A model generated the notes under the pieces. That model searched no databases. It was not told where the DNA came from and was given only the letters and a program-made list of their open reading frames with translations. DNA of 64,000 nucleotides from Astropecten irregularis (lineage: Eukaryota; Echinodermata; Asteroidea; Paxillosida; Astropectinidae), in NCBI GenBank assembly GCA_963971285.1, contig OZ020244.1:8990001-9054000 (forward strand), given 5' to 3'. Position numbers and translations under genes: made by a program. The stretch's first letter is position 1. Each line of letters opens with the position of its first letter. Below are positions 35,615-44,962 of this stretch, in pieces.

Positions 35615-36046
35615 CTCGATGTCTATTTCGCTAAGACTGCTCCCCCGGCAGTTTCACGGTTACTTCCTGAGTTTGTTGTATCCAGGATCCCCTCCCAGAG
35701 ACCGGCACCCAATGGACCATCCTGGGCTGGGCGCTCTCAACCATCAGTTTAATAAATAAAAAATCACTTCTTGCAAGCATTATGATAGGGCCTATGTGTG
35801 GATCGGTTTGCGGAAACACCATGTAATAATCGTTCGTACTTTCGCACTTCTATATCGTTCGCACTTCTCGCAATTAAGGTCTCAACGTTTCGACTAGTCT
35901 GCTCCAGTCCTCATCAGGAGACGGTTGACATGAGGGGTGTGACCACTTATGATCTAATTTTAAACCTACCATGTCCTTACGTATCCTGATCTTTGTTTCC
36001 GTTTTTTTCCTATTATTTATGTTAATGCGGTAAGAACACTCATTAA
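35615..36046. other. Non-coding stretch after the orphan gene
   Basis: The first 150 bases continue the orphan gene's frame beyond its TAA; after that nothing is recognised. Confidence 0.4.
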
Positions 36047-36391
36047 AGGTATAATACAGGATTGGTAAAGGTCACAGAACAGCACTCTTTTATCCAGCAT
36101 ATACATGAAATAATACACCTGTAAATTGTTTTAGCTCCATCGGTCATCTGAGTCACAAGAAAATAGCGAAAACCCAAATCATTTTTCTTATAAAACATGA
36201 ATAGTGTGTTTGATCTTACCTCGAGATCAAAACTGTTTTACTAATTTGTTTGATAAATACATGTAAACCATTTCAGGCGGAATTATTTTCAAGGTATGTT
36301 TCTACCAGCACCATCTTCATACCCTGAACGTTATTTATAGATTTGTGAACATTTCCGTTTAGGTATGTTACCAATCCTGTACTGTACCTTG
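36047..36391. mobile_element. 345-bp MITE
   Basis: AAAGGTATAATACAGGATTGG at the left matches, inverted, TTACCAATCCTGTACTGTACC at the right. It shares termini type and internal AAGTATGTTTCTACCAGCACC-like sequence with the family at 15426 and 19914. Confidence 0.65.
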
Positions 36392-37595
36392 AGGCTCTAT
36401 AAATGTAATTTGTCATTGCTATTGTTATGTTTCTTCCTCACTGCATTTCGTTGCGTATCTTTCTGTCCACGGTAACGAATGGGAGATTCTAATTCAAATA
36501 CATGATAAAAGTGTAACTAACTTAATTGCTTTAAAGTTTAACAGAAACACAACGAATTCTGATTTCGAAGACTTAATGACAAACACCCTTAATTAACGTT
36601 TGGACTTTTGTTTGGGTTTCTTTGGCATATCCTACATGTATTTTTTTTCACCATCGAAGTATGACTTTGCGCCGTTTATTTGTGGTGTTGGGCACGTTGA
36701 CTGTCGTATAATTATTATGTAAGTTATAGGCCTATTAATTTATAATTAAGCCAATAACCTACTTGTAAAGAAGAAAGTTCTGAGTTTGTTACCTTTTTAA
36801 TTAAATGAAAAAGGGAAAATAACTCCCCCTTTTCCAAATGATTATCTCACTCCAACAGTCATGAAATCCTTTTCAAGCAATTAAGTATTAAGATTGCATA
36901 GATGTTGTTGTTTTTTTCTCCTTTTTTTTTGGGGGGGGGGGGGGGTTGATCCTAGCCAATAATGATTAAGAAAAGATTTGCGAGGCAGGCAGAATTCAGC
37001 TTACGAAAATTAGATGTAATAGATGAAGGACGTTTGCTCACTTTGCTGATATTATTTATGATATATTTTGTGCCGGGGTATGGTCAGTGTCCGTCCCTAG
37101 ATCCATGGTCCGTCTTCAGATTGTAGCTGTGTGTGGTCCTTATGAAATGTCCTTGAAACATGGGGGTACATGTAGTATACATTGTATATTATACTATTAC
37201 AGGTTCTCCACGTAACCACACATAATGCGGTAGTTTCTCAAAATAATTTGTGATGGATAGTCAGAGCTTTATTGGCTGGGATCTCCAGGCTTAGGGCATT
37301 GCACTAAATTGTAACCGATCTTGATGTCTCAGCTATAAAATGTCATAATGATTCTTGTCACATTAGTACGTTTTGAATATTGTCATCAATGAAGGGATAA
37401 GTTACATTTTCGTACACATTTTACATGCTATTTAACTGAGACTATGTTAACGCTCGTTATGTGTACGGAACGGCACGAAATTGTCAAAACTAGTGATGTT
37501 TATTTATGATGTTGAAACACCTCCACGATTTGGGCTTTTAGAAATGTTGGCAAATTGTAGGCCAATATAGGGTCCTAAATGTACATGGGTCGAGC
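36392..37595. other. Non-coding stretch
   Basis: G-tract near 36931-36946. No gene recognised; this is the left flank of the Polinton. Confidence 0.4.
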
Positions 37596-37601
37596 TATGT
37601 G

Positions 37602-37901
37602 AGTAGTATGAAAAGGGGGTTATCATTCCAAACCCAATTTTCAGTCACTCCACTCCACATTTAACTGCCACATTCAAAAATAGATTTCATCTCACCAATT
37701 TTATCCAAAATCCAATTTTTAATCACCACCGCCAATTTTCACCCCCATTTCACAAATCTCAAAAAATCCAAAATAAAAATCAAATGCTTCATTTTATCGC
37801 GAAAAAAAAATTTTGTAAATTAAAAAAGTTGTAGATTGGAATGTGAAAAAAAAATGAGAAAATTAAATAATATTATTTTATATTATTATAAATAAGATGG
37901 A
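37602..37901 (+). repeat. Polinton left terminal inverted repeat (300 bp)
   Basis: Pairs with 54110-54422 at high identity over its full length. It ends exactly at the start codon plus two bases of the leftmost gene, so TATTATTATAAATAAG before the ATG is part of the repeat. Confidence 0.95.
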
Positions 37902-38667
37902 ACAAAACAAAACAATAAAACATACATACTTTGTAACTGAAAAACATGATCTATATAAAAACGCAGATAAAAATGAATATCATCATTATGGGTTGTTTAA
38001 TGAGGAAAATTTAATAATAAATCCAGCGATTAAAACTTCACAAGAAGTAGTAGAATATGCTAAATCAAAAATTACTTATAAACATGATGATAAAGAATGT
38101 AATTAAATGTTTATGTTACCAACAAATTTTTGTTTTGGAATAAATACAATTAATACTTTTGGTGAAGAAAAAAATCTAGACAACACAACTGGCTATCAAA
38201 TTGTATATAATTTACAAAATGATTGTGATGAAATTGTTAAATACTTTGATAAAATGATATGTACAGTAACTAAATATATTGAATCTGATAAAGATAAAAA
38301 TATACCAAAAACAACCAAAACTATGTATATAAACATGGGAAAACAATGTGTTAAACCAATTTATGATGATAAAAACAAAAAAATGTATATTAAACTTAAA
38401 TCATATGGAAAAGGAAATCAATTAAAACAATATACAAAATTGTTTGATTCTAAAAAGAAAAAGATTGATAACATCGATGAATATATGAATAAATCATGTA
38501 AAGTTACACCTGTTCTCATCTGTAATGATATATTTTTTGGTTCTCATGGAAATAGTGGATTTGGCGCAAGTATCAGATTTAAATTAGAACAAGCTTTTAT
38601 TAGGCAATATGAAACTATACAAATCCCCACTAATGTCATGTTTGATATTGAAGATATTGATGACTAA
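37897..38667 (+). pseudogene. DUF2738-like single-strand DNA-binding protein, one in-frame TAA
   Basis: The frame opens at ATG 37897, meets TAA at 38104-38106, restarts at once in the same frame with ATG 38107 and runs to 38667. The downstream part reads LPTNFCFGINT, then a beta-rich middle (MYIKLKSYGKGNQ), then VTPVLICNDIFFG and GASIRFKLEQAFI. The order resembles the DUF2738/CP312R-type ssDNA-binding proteins of large DNA viruses, in which the first motif follows a short N-terminal strand. That would put the upstream 69 codons in the same protein. The role would be coating single strands during protein-primed replication. The assignment is pattern recognition; two separate small genes remain possible. 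Confidence 0.5.
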
Positions 38668-38742
38668 ATCTAAATCTAGAATATAAAAAAGAAAGCCAAA
38701 CAAATAACCAAAAAATTATCATTTTTATTCACACACTAAATT

Positions 38743-38776
38743 AAGCCACATCCAAAATAGGATGTGGCTTTTTTTT
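38743..38776 (+). terminator. Perfect 11-bp hairpin plus T8
   Basis: AAGCCACATCC (38743-38753), loop AAAATA, GGATGTGGCTT (38760-38770), then T to 38776. It lies 75 bases after the stop of the leftmost gene and has the shape of an intrinsic terminator, or of the hairpin 3'-end signals known from mimiviruses and virophages. Confidence 0.65.
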
Positions 38777-39164
38777 ACGTCGTATGCATGTACACTACTC
38801 ATATGTACTTGACAATGCACTAAAGGTTATTTACCTTAAAGTGTATACACAACACTCGCTTAGAAAAAAACAGCCATTCAATGTCACGCGTGGTTGCCCC
38901 CAGCGTAAACAGGGTTTTTGTTATTCAAATTTCATTCATGACTGAACGTAGTGTAAAACGCTTAGTCATCTGCTGGCACAAAGGTCAAATTCCTAAAAGC
39001 GCTCGGGTTTGTTATTGAAATATAATGCATGACTGAACCCGTGTAAACCGTCACAATCACAGTCAAACACCCCTCAAAAATAGACTCGTCCTTTGTGTCG
39101 TCATCGTTGTTATTGCATCATTTCGAGTAGAAGGTTTATAATAAATAAAACGCGACTTTTTGTC

Positions 39165-39240
39165 GGGCTTGGGTGGTAGCCAAGTGGATAAGCTCGTCGG
39201 CTTGCAACCGTGGGGTACCGAGTTCGAAACCTGGTCTGTG
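39165..39240 (+). repeat. tRNA-like sequence (SINE head or tRNA relic)
   Basis: TAGCCAAGTGGA (39177-39188) fits a pol III A box and GAGTTCGAAACC (39220-39231) a B box at normal spacing. A CTTGCAA loop would give anticodon TGC. The acceptor stem does not pair, and the anticodon and T stems have mismatches, so a functional tRNA is unlikely and a tRNA-derived SINE is more plausible. Confidence 0.45.
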
Positions 39241-39374
39241 AAATTAACATACATTAAAATAGAAAAAGAAAAATGTTTCTCGTTGAATATTTGGTGTGGG
39301 TATTTAATAAGAAACATTAAAAAAAAATACCTTTAAATAAAAACCAAAAAACAAAAACTTGGTACCCCAAAAAA

Positions 39375-39400
39375 GGGGGTCAACAGCTTTGTTGACCCCC
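39375..39400 (-). terminator. Perfect 11-bp hairpin, T6 on the minus-strand side
   Basis: GGGGGTCAACA, loop GCTT, TGTTGACCCCC. On the minus strand it is followed by six T. No minus-strand gene ends close by, so its client is unclear. Confidence 0.5.
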
Positions 39401-39562
39401 CTAAATGAGTTTGAGGCATAAATCCCAGGCCCTTTACGCTCTTTAAAATAAAACGCCCACGCATTGTGAGTAAAGTATTGGGTGAAAAACAATGATTCAG
39501 TAAAAAAAAATAATAATAATTAATTTTTTTATATAAAAAATATAAATGGATGAGATAGAGAT

Positions 39563-39823
39563 ATGTGCAATCACAACATCATGATCGACGAGGCTAAAGA
39601 CGAGTATTATTGCGACAAGTGTGGATTAATTATAGGTTATGGTCTCATGGATTATTCTGCGGAAAATATTAATGGAAAGTATAATCAGAGATTTTTCTAC
39701 AAAAAAACAAAGGCTTCTATAGTAAAACAAGTCTTTGATAAATTAAACATTCAATACCAAATGTGTGACCTTAAACTCATCGAGTTTAAATTAAAACAAA
39801 TATTAAAGGAAAAAAATATCTAG
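39563..39823 (+). CDS. Small zinc-ribbon protein, TFIIB-like
   Basis: 86 codons. Residues 2-20 hold Cys2, His4, then YYCDKCGLIIGYG with Cys17 and Cys20, the layout of a TFIIB/TFIIS zinc ribbon with one ligand changed to His. The rest is basic and helical (KQVFDKLNIQYQ). Transcription-factor-like ribbons are frequent in virus-like elements, where they could direct the element's own promoters; that role is inference. Intact. Confidence 0.5.
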   Translation: MCNHNIMIDEAKDEYYCDKCGLIIGYGLMDYSAENINGKYNQRFFYKKTKASIVKQVFDKLNIQYQMCDLKLIEFKLKQILKEKNI

Positions 39824-39845
39824 GGGTCATCCACTCAGGCCGTTA

Positions 39846-39980
39846 ATGGCAGTATGTTATCTAAAAAACGTTTCAAACGTAACCCAAGAAACAGTACAAA
39901 AGTTATTTCAAGTAGAATTAAAATATTTTAATCAAGCGTTAAAAAGATACAACGAAACTTTTAAAGAGGAGGAGCTGTAG
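39846..39980 (+). CDS. Small 44-residue protein, unknown
   Basis: ATG at 39846, TAG at 39978-39980. It contains VTQETVQKLFQVELKYFNQA and ends in EEEL, an amphipathic helix in appearance. It follows the zinc-ribbon gene after 22 bases. Codon use matches the element. Function unknown. Confidence 0.3.
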   Translation: MAVCYLKNVSNVTQETVQKLFQVELKYFNQALKRYNETFKEEEL

Positions 39981-40026
39981 GGGTAACTCTCGCTTGACTT
40001 TCTTTATAACTCGGAGGTTTACTCTC

Positions 40027-40042
40027 GTCGTTTTTAAACGAC
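40027..40042. terminator. Small hairpin between convergent genes
   Basis: GTCGTT, TTTA, AACGAC. It sits between the plus-strand small gene (ends 39980) and the minus-strand gene ending at 40074. Weak on its own; listed because the other convergent site also has a hairpin. Confidence 0.3.
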
Positions 40043-40073
40043 TTTGACAAACTTAAACTTAATCTCCAAGTTT

Positions 40074-40730
40074 TTACATAAGCTCTTTTTTTTCTTTGGC
40101 GAGTAAATCACTCGCCATCGCTTTAGCCTTTTCTTCAACTTGTCGTTCAAATTCAACTTTATTTAAATGTTTAGCTTCTTCTAACTTTGTAGAAGTTTTT
40201 AATCTTATTTTTTCTTTCAAGTCGTTAAATTTTTTAAGTTCTGACGTAATTAATACAAATTCTTCGTGAGAAATATCACCATCTTCGATGGCCTTTGACA
40301 CGTATTCATCTATCGTGTTTAACTTTGCATCTGCTAAAATTTTAATCTGATCGTGTTTTTTACTCTTTACCGTTAATTTTTTACTTGCGTATTTAAGTAC
40401 CGCGTAAAATCCAAAGGCACCTATGCTAGCCCCCTTTAAGACTAGGCCAATTGGGGCACTAATAACACCCATTAGTGCGTGGATCCCTATCGCGGCTGCA
40501 GTGACCCCCAGTACTTCAACCCCGTGTTCTACATATTGAATGGCAGAGATCCACCTTTTTAACTTTTTAAAAGAAACCTCGCGCGAGTTTCTTTCTTTAC
40601 AGATTTGAGATTTAATCTCTTCAATTTTTTGAAGTCGATAAATGTTAGTTTCGTCTTTAATATCATCACCGCTGTTTAAGTTTAGATTAGGATATAAAGG
40701 TTTTATTTCATTTACATTAACGGCTGCCAT
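40074..40730 (-). CDS. Conserved Polinton protein with central hydrophobic hairpin (218 aa)
   Basis: An intact ORF. Residues 1-55 are polar. Residues about 65-110 form a glycine/alanine-rich hydrophobic segment (GVTAAAIGIHALMGVI, LVLKGASIGAFGFYAVL) that could insert in membranes. Residues 125-218 are charged and helical (EDGDISHEEFVLITSELKK). Proteins of this plan, with the same hydrophobic hairpin and xISHEEF-like segment, recur in animal Polintons; their function is not established. The promoter-like motif lies 4-16 bases before the ATG. Confidence 0.6.
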   Translation of the reverse strand: MAAVNVNEIKPLYPNLNLNSGDDIKDETNIYRLQKIEEIKSQICKERNSREVSFKKLKRWISAIQYVEHGVEVLGVTAAAIGIHALMGVISAPIGLVLKGASIGAFGFYAVLKYASKKLTVKSKKHDQIKILADAKLNTIDEYVSKAIEDGDISHEEFVLITSELKKFNDLKEKIRLKTSTKLEEAKHLNKVEFERQVEEKAKAMASDLLAKEKKELM

Positions 40731-40733
40731 ATT

Positions 40734-40746
40734 TTTAATATATAAG
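40734..40746 (-). promoter_or_regulatory. Element promoter motif
   Basis: CTTATATATTAAA on the minus strand, four bases before the ATG of the 218-aa gene. Confidence 0.5.
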
Positions 40747-40751
40747 CGTTT

Positions 40752-41943
40752 TTAAATTATTTCACATTCGATTAAAATCCCGGCGCCTTTGTTATTGATG
40801 ATTTTTCCTTCCTCGTTTTTAATTGAAAAGACAAGTTTATCAATTTAACCGTTTTTTAATGTTTTTCCAACGTGAGTTTGGCTCGTTTGGCTTGTGTGAT
40901 AAAATGATAACACATTTGAAGGAAACCCATTGTAAAAATTATCACTCGTGTTTAACTGCTCGCAATGAATAAACGTAATGTTAAATGGGTTAATATCGTA
41001 ATCACCCTTATAAATGACATTTGGGATTAACCTTCCTTTGGGTAAATTGAGCAAATTATAAACTTCTCGATTTAAACGTAGATTAAGGTTTATATCAGCG
41101 ACCCTTAAGGTCACCGTTTTACTTTCTCTATAGACTTTAAAGCTCACACCCGGTATCGCGTTTATCAATGACTCAAACCAATCGATACCATAAAATCCAG
41201 GTAAAATAATGATGCTTCCTGATTTGCCCTCGGGCAAAGCCGTAACCTCACTCACCGGATGTAGTGCATTTACGATTGGCTCTTTATGTCCTAAAACAAC
41301 GAGGCTGTTTTTAATTTGTGGTAAACGCATATTTTCTGTTTTTTCTTGATTGTCATTGTTGTATCCATATCGAAGTAAATCTGCGGCTAATACTTGACCT
41401 TCTATGATATATTCTATTCTTTTATTTAAAAAAATGTATTACATAGTTAACTTCATTTTGTAATTCATCATCAAGTCTATCCCTAGATGATTCTAGGGTT
41501 CGTTTTCGTTGTCTGAGGACCTGTATTTCTTCTTGTATTTTTATTTCCACTTCGTTAAGAATTCCAGTATCATATCCGTCAAACATCTGTTTAATAATGC
41601 GTGTTATGACTTCTTCTCGGCTTTGTTGAATTTCTTCGGTTGTCATCGATAAACGAAATTGATTCATGATCTCAGGGGTCAGTTCTAATGGCTTTGTCTG
41701 TGGTTGTGAGCTTGCATCAGGTTGTCTATTGTCTCTAGGCCTACCGTTAGTATAAGCGGGTTGCCCATCTATCTCCTTTTCCCAAGTAATCTTACTGGTT
41801 TTAGTTATGTTAAAATAGCCTACTGTAAACGCGAGATTTTTAACGCGAATTTGTTTTGAACCATCTAAATTATCAATCACCTCTTGCAATTTAAACGTTT
41901 GTTCGTTTTTTGTCAAATAAAATGTGTGTTGTATTCCGCTCAT
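40752..41943 (-). pseudogene. Conserved Polinton structural-type protein (about 390 codons), one frameshift and one in-frame TAA
   Basis: Two visible ORFs are parts of one gene. The first (41943-41422, starts MSGIQHTFYLTKNEQTF) loses frame at an A7/T7 run (41428-41434). The next frame runs without a stop into the 161-codon ORF (41330-40845), passing RIEYIIEGQVLAADLLRYGY. That part includes LLNLPKGRLIPNVIY, the FIHCEQLN strand and FPSNVLSFYH. TAA at 40845-40847 is in frame and the frame then stays open to 40752, ending LIECEII. The C-terminal half recalls a protein found in most animal Polintons and thought to be structural. Penton or minor capsid is a guess. Confidence 0.55.
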
Positions 41944-41953
41944 TCTTACTCTA

Positions 41954-41982
41954 CTTTTATTATAAAAAGACTTATATTATAA
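41954..41982. promoter_or_regulatory. Divergent promoter region with two motif copies
   Basis: Only 39 bases separate the divergent start codons. CTTATATTATAA (41971-41982) abuts the plus-strand ATG, and CTTTTTATAATAAAAG lies on the minus strand at 41969-41954. Confidence 0.5.
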
Positions 41983-43242
41983 ATGGGAAACTCTTTAGGC
42001 GCTTTAGCTATTATCGTCAATAAAAATCATACTTTTTTTGTACAATTTAAAGATATGTCAACCGCGTATAAATTACCACGCGTTAAAACAGACGAAGCGA
42101 TCACACGATGGCAAACCAATCCTTTAACCTTTTATCAAAACCAATTCAACTTTGCGATTTATTGTGCTACTACCGCGTGTGGAGTAGGCCTTGACCTCCT
42201 CCACAATAAAAACCAATACATATCATCGCTGTTTCATTTTCACGTGTATTATACGATGCGAAAAATATTTTATAATTTGATAGCACCGATACCTGGTGAT
42301 GATGTATTTAACGCGTTAAATAACCGTTATGATACGAGAGCTTTTACGGACACGTGCCGCGTATTTGGCATCGATCGAAGCAAGTCTTTTAAACAAACGA
42401 GAGATACGACCTCAAACGGCTTGGGTACTGCTTTTTACTACAATTCGGGACCGGTTCCAGTGCCGGGAAAAAACTATGACCCCCACGACTTGGGTGTAAA
42501 CTACGGTACGTATGCAGGCTCAACTTTTATGGGATTTGGTTTAATGGATCCACCAAGAGGATCGGGTCACGCGAGTACCTATACGGTCACTTGGCTTGAA
42601 CAATCCAAAAATGTTTTAGGTGCTTGGACAGACTTTATTTCAAAGACGAGTTCTTTTACCGATGTTGGAATTACAAAAATTAACGAATCGATTAGGGCTT
42701 ACGTGTACGCGCTTTTAGGTGCACAAGCACAAACAAAAACCAGTGCATTAACCCCGGGAACCGGTTTAGATGCGCAGCATCAGTTTGTTACCATCGTAGA
42801 AAGTCTTATTAATAGCGAACCAGATTTAGAGCAAAGTATCAATCAATTTCAAGATTCACTGCAGTATGCTAAAACTCCACTCAACTTTGTCGTAAGACCC
42901 GGGCTATACCTCATTCCGTCAGATATGGATTTAAGGGTAGGCATACACGATGGTTACAATAATAACTTGCAAATTGCACCTTTAACCGCTAAACCGGGAT
43001 TTCAACCAACCTTAAACGCTCCGGTACAAGTTGATGACTTTAATCCTCAGCCAACTGTTGAACCCAAACCCACTCAAGAACCAACAGAAGAACCTACACC
43101 ACGTTTATCACCTACACCTAAAACCTCAGAGTCAAATCCTAAAGCATCTTTAGACATTCATCAAGATGAAAAATTATCTTTAACGATAGGAACAGTTGCA
43201 ATCATTGCGATAGGAGTTTTAGTCTATGAAATTTTGACTTAG
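41983..43242 (+). CDS. Conserved Polinton virion-type protein with C-terminal membrane anchor (419 aa)
   Basis: An intact ORF. The N-terminal 330 residues form a conserved domain (RWQTNPLTFYQNQFNFAIYC near residue 45, RAYVYALLGAQAQTKTS near 240, PLNFVVRPGLYLIPSDMDLR near 305). A proline/threonine/glutamate-rich stalk (about 345-385) follows, then a terminal transmembrane helix (LTIGTVAIIAIGVLVY). The domain recurs in animal Polintons, usually beside capsid genes, so a virion role is likely; the fold is not known to me. It is the largest undamaged gene of the element and ends with TAG. Confidence 0.65.
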   Translation: MGNSLGALAIIVNKNHTFFVQFKDMSTAYKLPRVKTDEAITRWQTNPLTFYQNQFNFAIYCATTACGVGLDLLHNKNQYISSLFHFHVYYTMRKIFYNLIAPIPGDDVFNALNNRYDTRAFTDTCRVFGIDRSKSFKQTRDTTSNGLGTAFYYNSGPVPVPGKNYDPHDLGVNYGTYAGSTFMGFGLMDPPRGSGHASTYTVTWLEQSKNVLGAWTDFISKTSSFTDVGITKINESIRAYVYALLGAQAQTKTSALTPGTGLDAQHQFVTIVESLINSEPDLEQSINQFQDSLQYAKTPLNFVVRPGLYLIPSDMDLRVGIHDGYNNNLQIAPLTAKPGFQPTLNAPVQVDDFNPQPTVEPKPTQEPTEEPTPRLSPTPKTSESNPKASLDIHQDEKLSLTIGTVAIIAIGVLVYEILT

Positions 43243-43262
43243 AAAAATATAAATATTTATAC

Positions 43263-43310
43263 AAAAAAAATACCCCCAAGCTCAAAAACAGCTTAGGGTT
43301 ATTTTTTTTT
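43263..43310. terminator. Bidirectional hairpin terminator between convergent genes
   Basis: CCC.AAGCT (43274-43282) pairs with AGCTT.GGG (43290-43298) with one mismatch and loop CAAAAAC. It is followed by T9 at 43302-43310, and on the other strand by T8 (plus-strand A at 43263-43270). It lies between the plus gene ending 43242 and the minus gene ending 43332. Confidence 0.65.
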
Positions 43311-43331
43311 ATTATTTGTTAAAAAACAAAA

Positions 43332-44652
43332 CTACCAATTATTTTTAATATAAGCAATAATTAAAACACCTGTACCCATAAATAAAGCCCACACGTGTTC
43401 CGCTAGCCAGCCAACTGATTTACTTAAAACATTTAGTAACCAACTTATGACGCTACCAATGACTCCCGGCAGCGCACCTAATGCGGATAACCCTAATTTT
43501 TCCAAGTGCTTTTGTACCCACTCTTTGATGCCACCTCCTGATGGTGGCTCAGGTTTAGGCGCGGGTGGCCCTGGGGTTGGGATACCTACGCCTCTAACGG
43601 CTGCTACCACCGAGCTTACCAGTGTGCTGATGGCCATAGAAATTGCTGCTAAAATACTCGCGATCGTGACACCTTGCTCTTTAAATAAAAACTTAATTTT
43701 TTCTCTAAGCGTTACATCGCTGTCTAACATTATATTGATTGTTTCTTTGACGCGATTGATTTGAGATTTTATTTAATCTGATTCTCTAATGATATTATTA
43801 GACCTTTCTCGTATTTCAATGTTTATATTTTCTAACTCTTCTGTGAGTGATCCTATTTGTTCTTCATCTTCTGCTTTTTTTGCTTCGTTTAATTCTTTCT
43901 TTTGTCTCATTTAACTCAGTTAGCTGTGTTTGTTCCAATAATAAATTTGCTTTAAGCGATTGTAATGTTTTGTCTAAACCGCGTAGCTCTCTGATATTAA
44001 GTTCGCTTTGTTTATCAATATTGGTTTCTTGTTCGAGTTCTTCTATAACATTACTCGTTTGATCAGCTGCTTGTGATAAATCTTGTAAGGGTATGTTTTC
44101 ACTTTGAATATTAGTTAAAGATGTACTTGCTTGTTGAAGCGCTTCGGTTGCTTCTTTGTTGCGTTTTGATGTTTTAAAATCAACAACTCCTAAATCGTTT
44201 CGCATAAAAAGAGATCTATGTTTAATTCCTTTATCTTTTGTTCTAGAATATATTGTACTCACAGAAGCAATTTTTGTAAAATAATTTTCCAACGTTTATT
44301 TTATTTTAATTCCATCTTTTTCGTAATATATTCCATCCTTTTCAAATCTAAAGTTTTCGCGTTGAATTAAATCGGAAGTTTTATAACCTTCATTTCTTAT
44401 GCTAGCATAAAAATAATCAATGTACTGATTTTGAAATTTAAACGCTAGAAAAACATTTTCACCATTACGAAGAGCTCTTAATTCCTCTTGTTGTTCTTGT
44501 GTATCACCACCTCGTAAATTATTTAATCGAGCTTGATTTTCTTCAGAATCGAGTTCGGTATTATCATAAACGGGGTTGTTAAATTGTTGATCATCTTTAT
44601 CTTCTGTTTCATTTAACATGGGATCAGTCTCTTGATAATCAAATTCATCCAT
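43332..44652 (-). pseudogene. Conserved Polinton coiled-coil protein with C-terminal hydrophobic domain, two in-frame TAA and one frameshift
   Basis: Three ORFs belong to one gene. Acidic start (44652: MDEFDYQETDPMLNETED); TAA 44296-44298, with the frame open on both sides; coiled coil (LQDLSQAADQTSNVIEELEQ). A shift then occurs near 43890, into a frame ending ERSNNIIRESD. TAA at 43773-43775 is again in frame, followed by open sequence into TLREKIKFLFKEQG and two hydrophobic stretches (GLSALGALPGVIGSVISWLL, WALFMGTGVLIIAYI). The LREKI...LFKEQG block next to a glycine/proline linker and amphipathic helices is typical of a common animal Polinton protein. A membrane-active virion role has been imagined by analogy only. 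Confidence 0.6.
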
Positions 44653-44678
44653 CTTTAATTATTTATTATATACACATT

Positions 44679-44933
44679 TTAAACTGTAGGTTTATTTATA
44701 ATACTACCCGGTAAGATTCCCTGTGTGACCAGCCACTGTTGCGTTGCTAAAGAACCTCCGACTAATGCGGTTAGTTTAGCCGCATCTTCTACGTTAAGCC
44801 TATCTAAATCAGGCGATTTAATTTTGAGTAATTTTTTACTTACCATCGAGTATCCCATGGTTAAAAGGCTTAACACTGCACCATGATAAACTGTGTTTGC
44901 TATTCCGTTTATATCAATATTTGTATTTGCCAT
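44679..44933 (-). CDS. Small conserved Polinton membrane protein (84 aa)
   Basis: I chose ATG 44933 over the upstream TTG because the promoter motif overlaps the region between them. It starts MANTNIDINGIANTV. Two hydrophobic segments (YHGAVLSLLTMGYSMV and DAAKLTALVGGSLATQQWLV) are separated by a basic turn. Similar two-helix proteins accompany capsid genes in Polintons; function unknown. Intact. Confidence 0.5.
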   Translation of the reverse strand: MANTNIDINGIANTVYHGAVLSLLTMGYSMVSKKLLKIKSPDLDRLNVEDAAKLTALVGGSLATQQWLVTQGILPGSIINKPTV

Positions 44934-44935
44934 TC

Positions 44936-44947
44936 TTACTATATAAG
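44936..44947 (-). promoter_or_regulatory. Element promoter motif
   Basis: CTTATATAGTAA three bases before the ATG of the 84-aa gene. Confidence 0.45.
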
Positions 44948-44962
44948 TTTTCAAAATTTAAA

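Larger units (their letters stand above)
38777..39562. other. Non-coding gap inside the Polinton
   Basis: About 0.8 kb without a supported gene. It has two imperfect copies of a GGGTTT...GTTATT...CATGACTGAAC block (near 38921 and 39006), the tRNA-like segment and a hairpin. This could be a replaced or lost gene position. Confidence 0.45.

Noticed and set aside
39165..39240. Functional tRNA-Ala gene
   Set aside because: The acceptor stem does not pair and other stems have mismatches; only the internal promoter boxes are convincing.
43447..43764. 105-codon plus-strand ORF
   Set aside because: Antisense to the LREKI-type Polinton protein, which is conserved.
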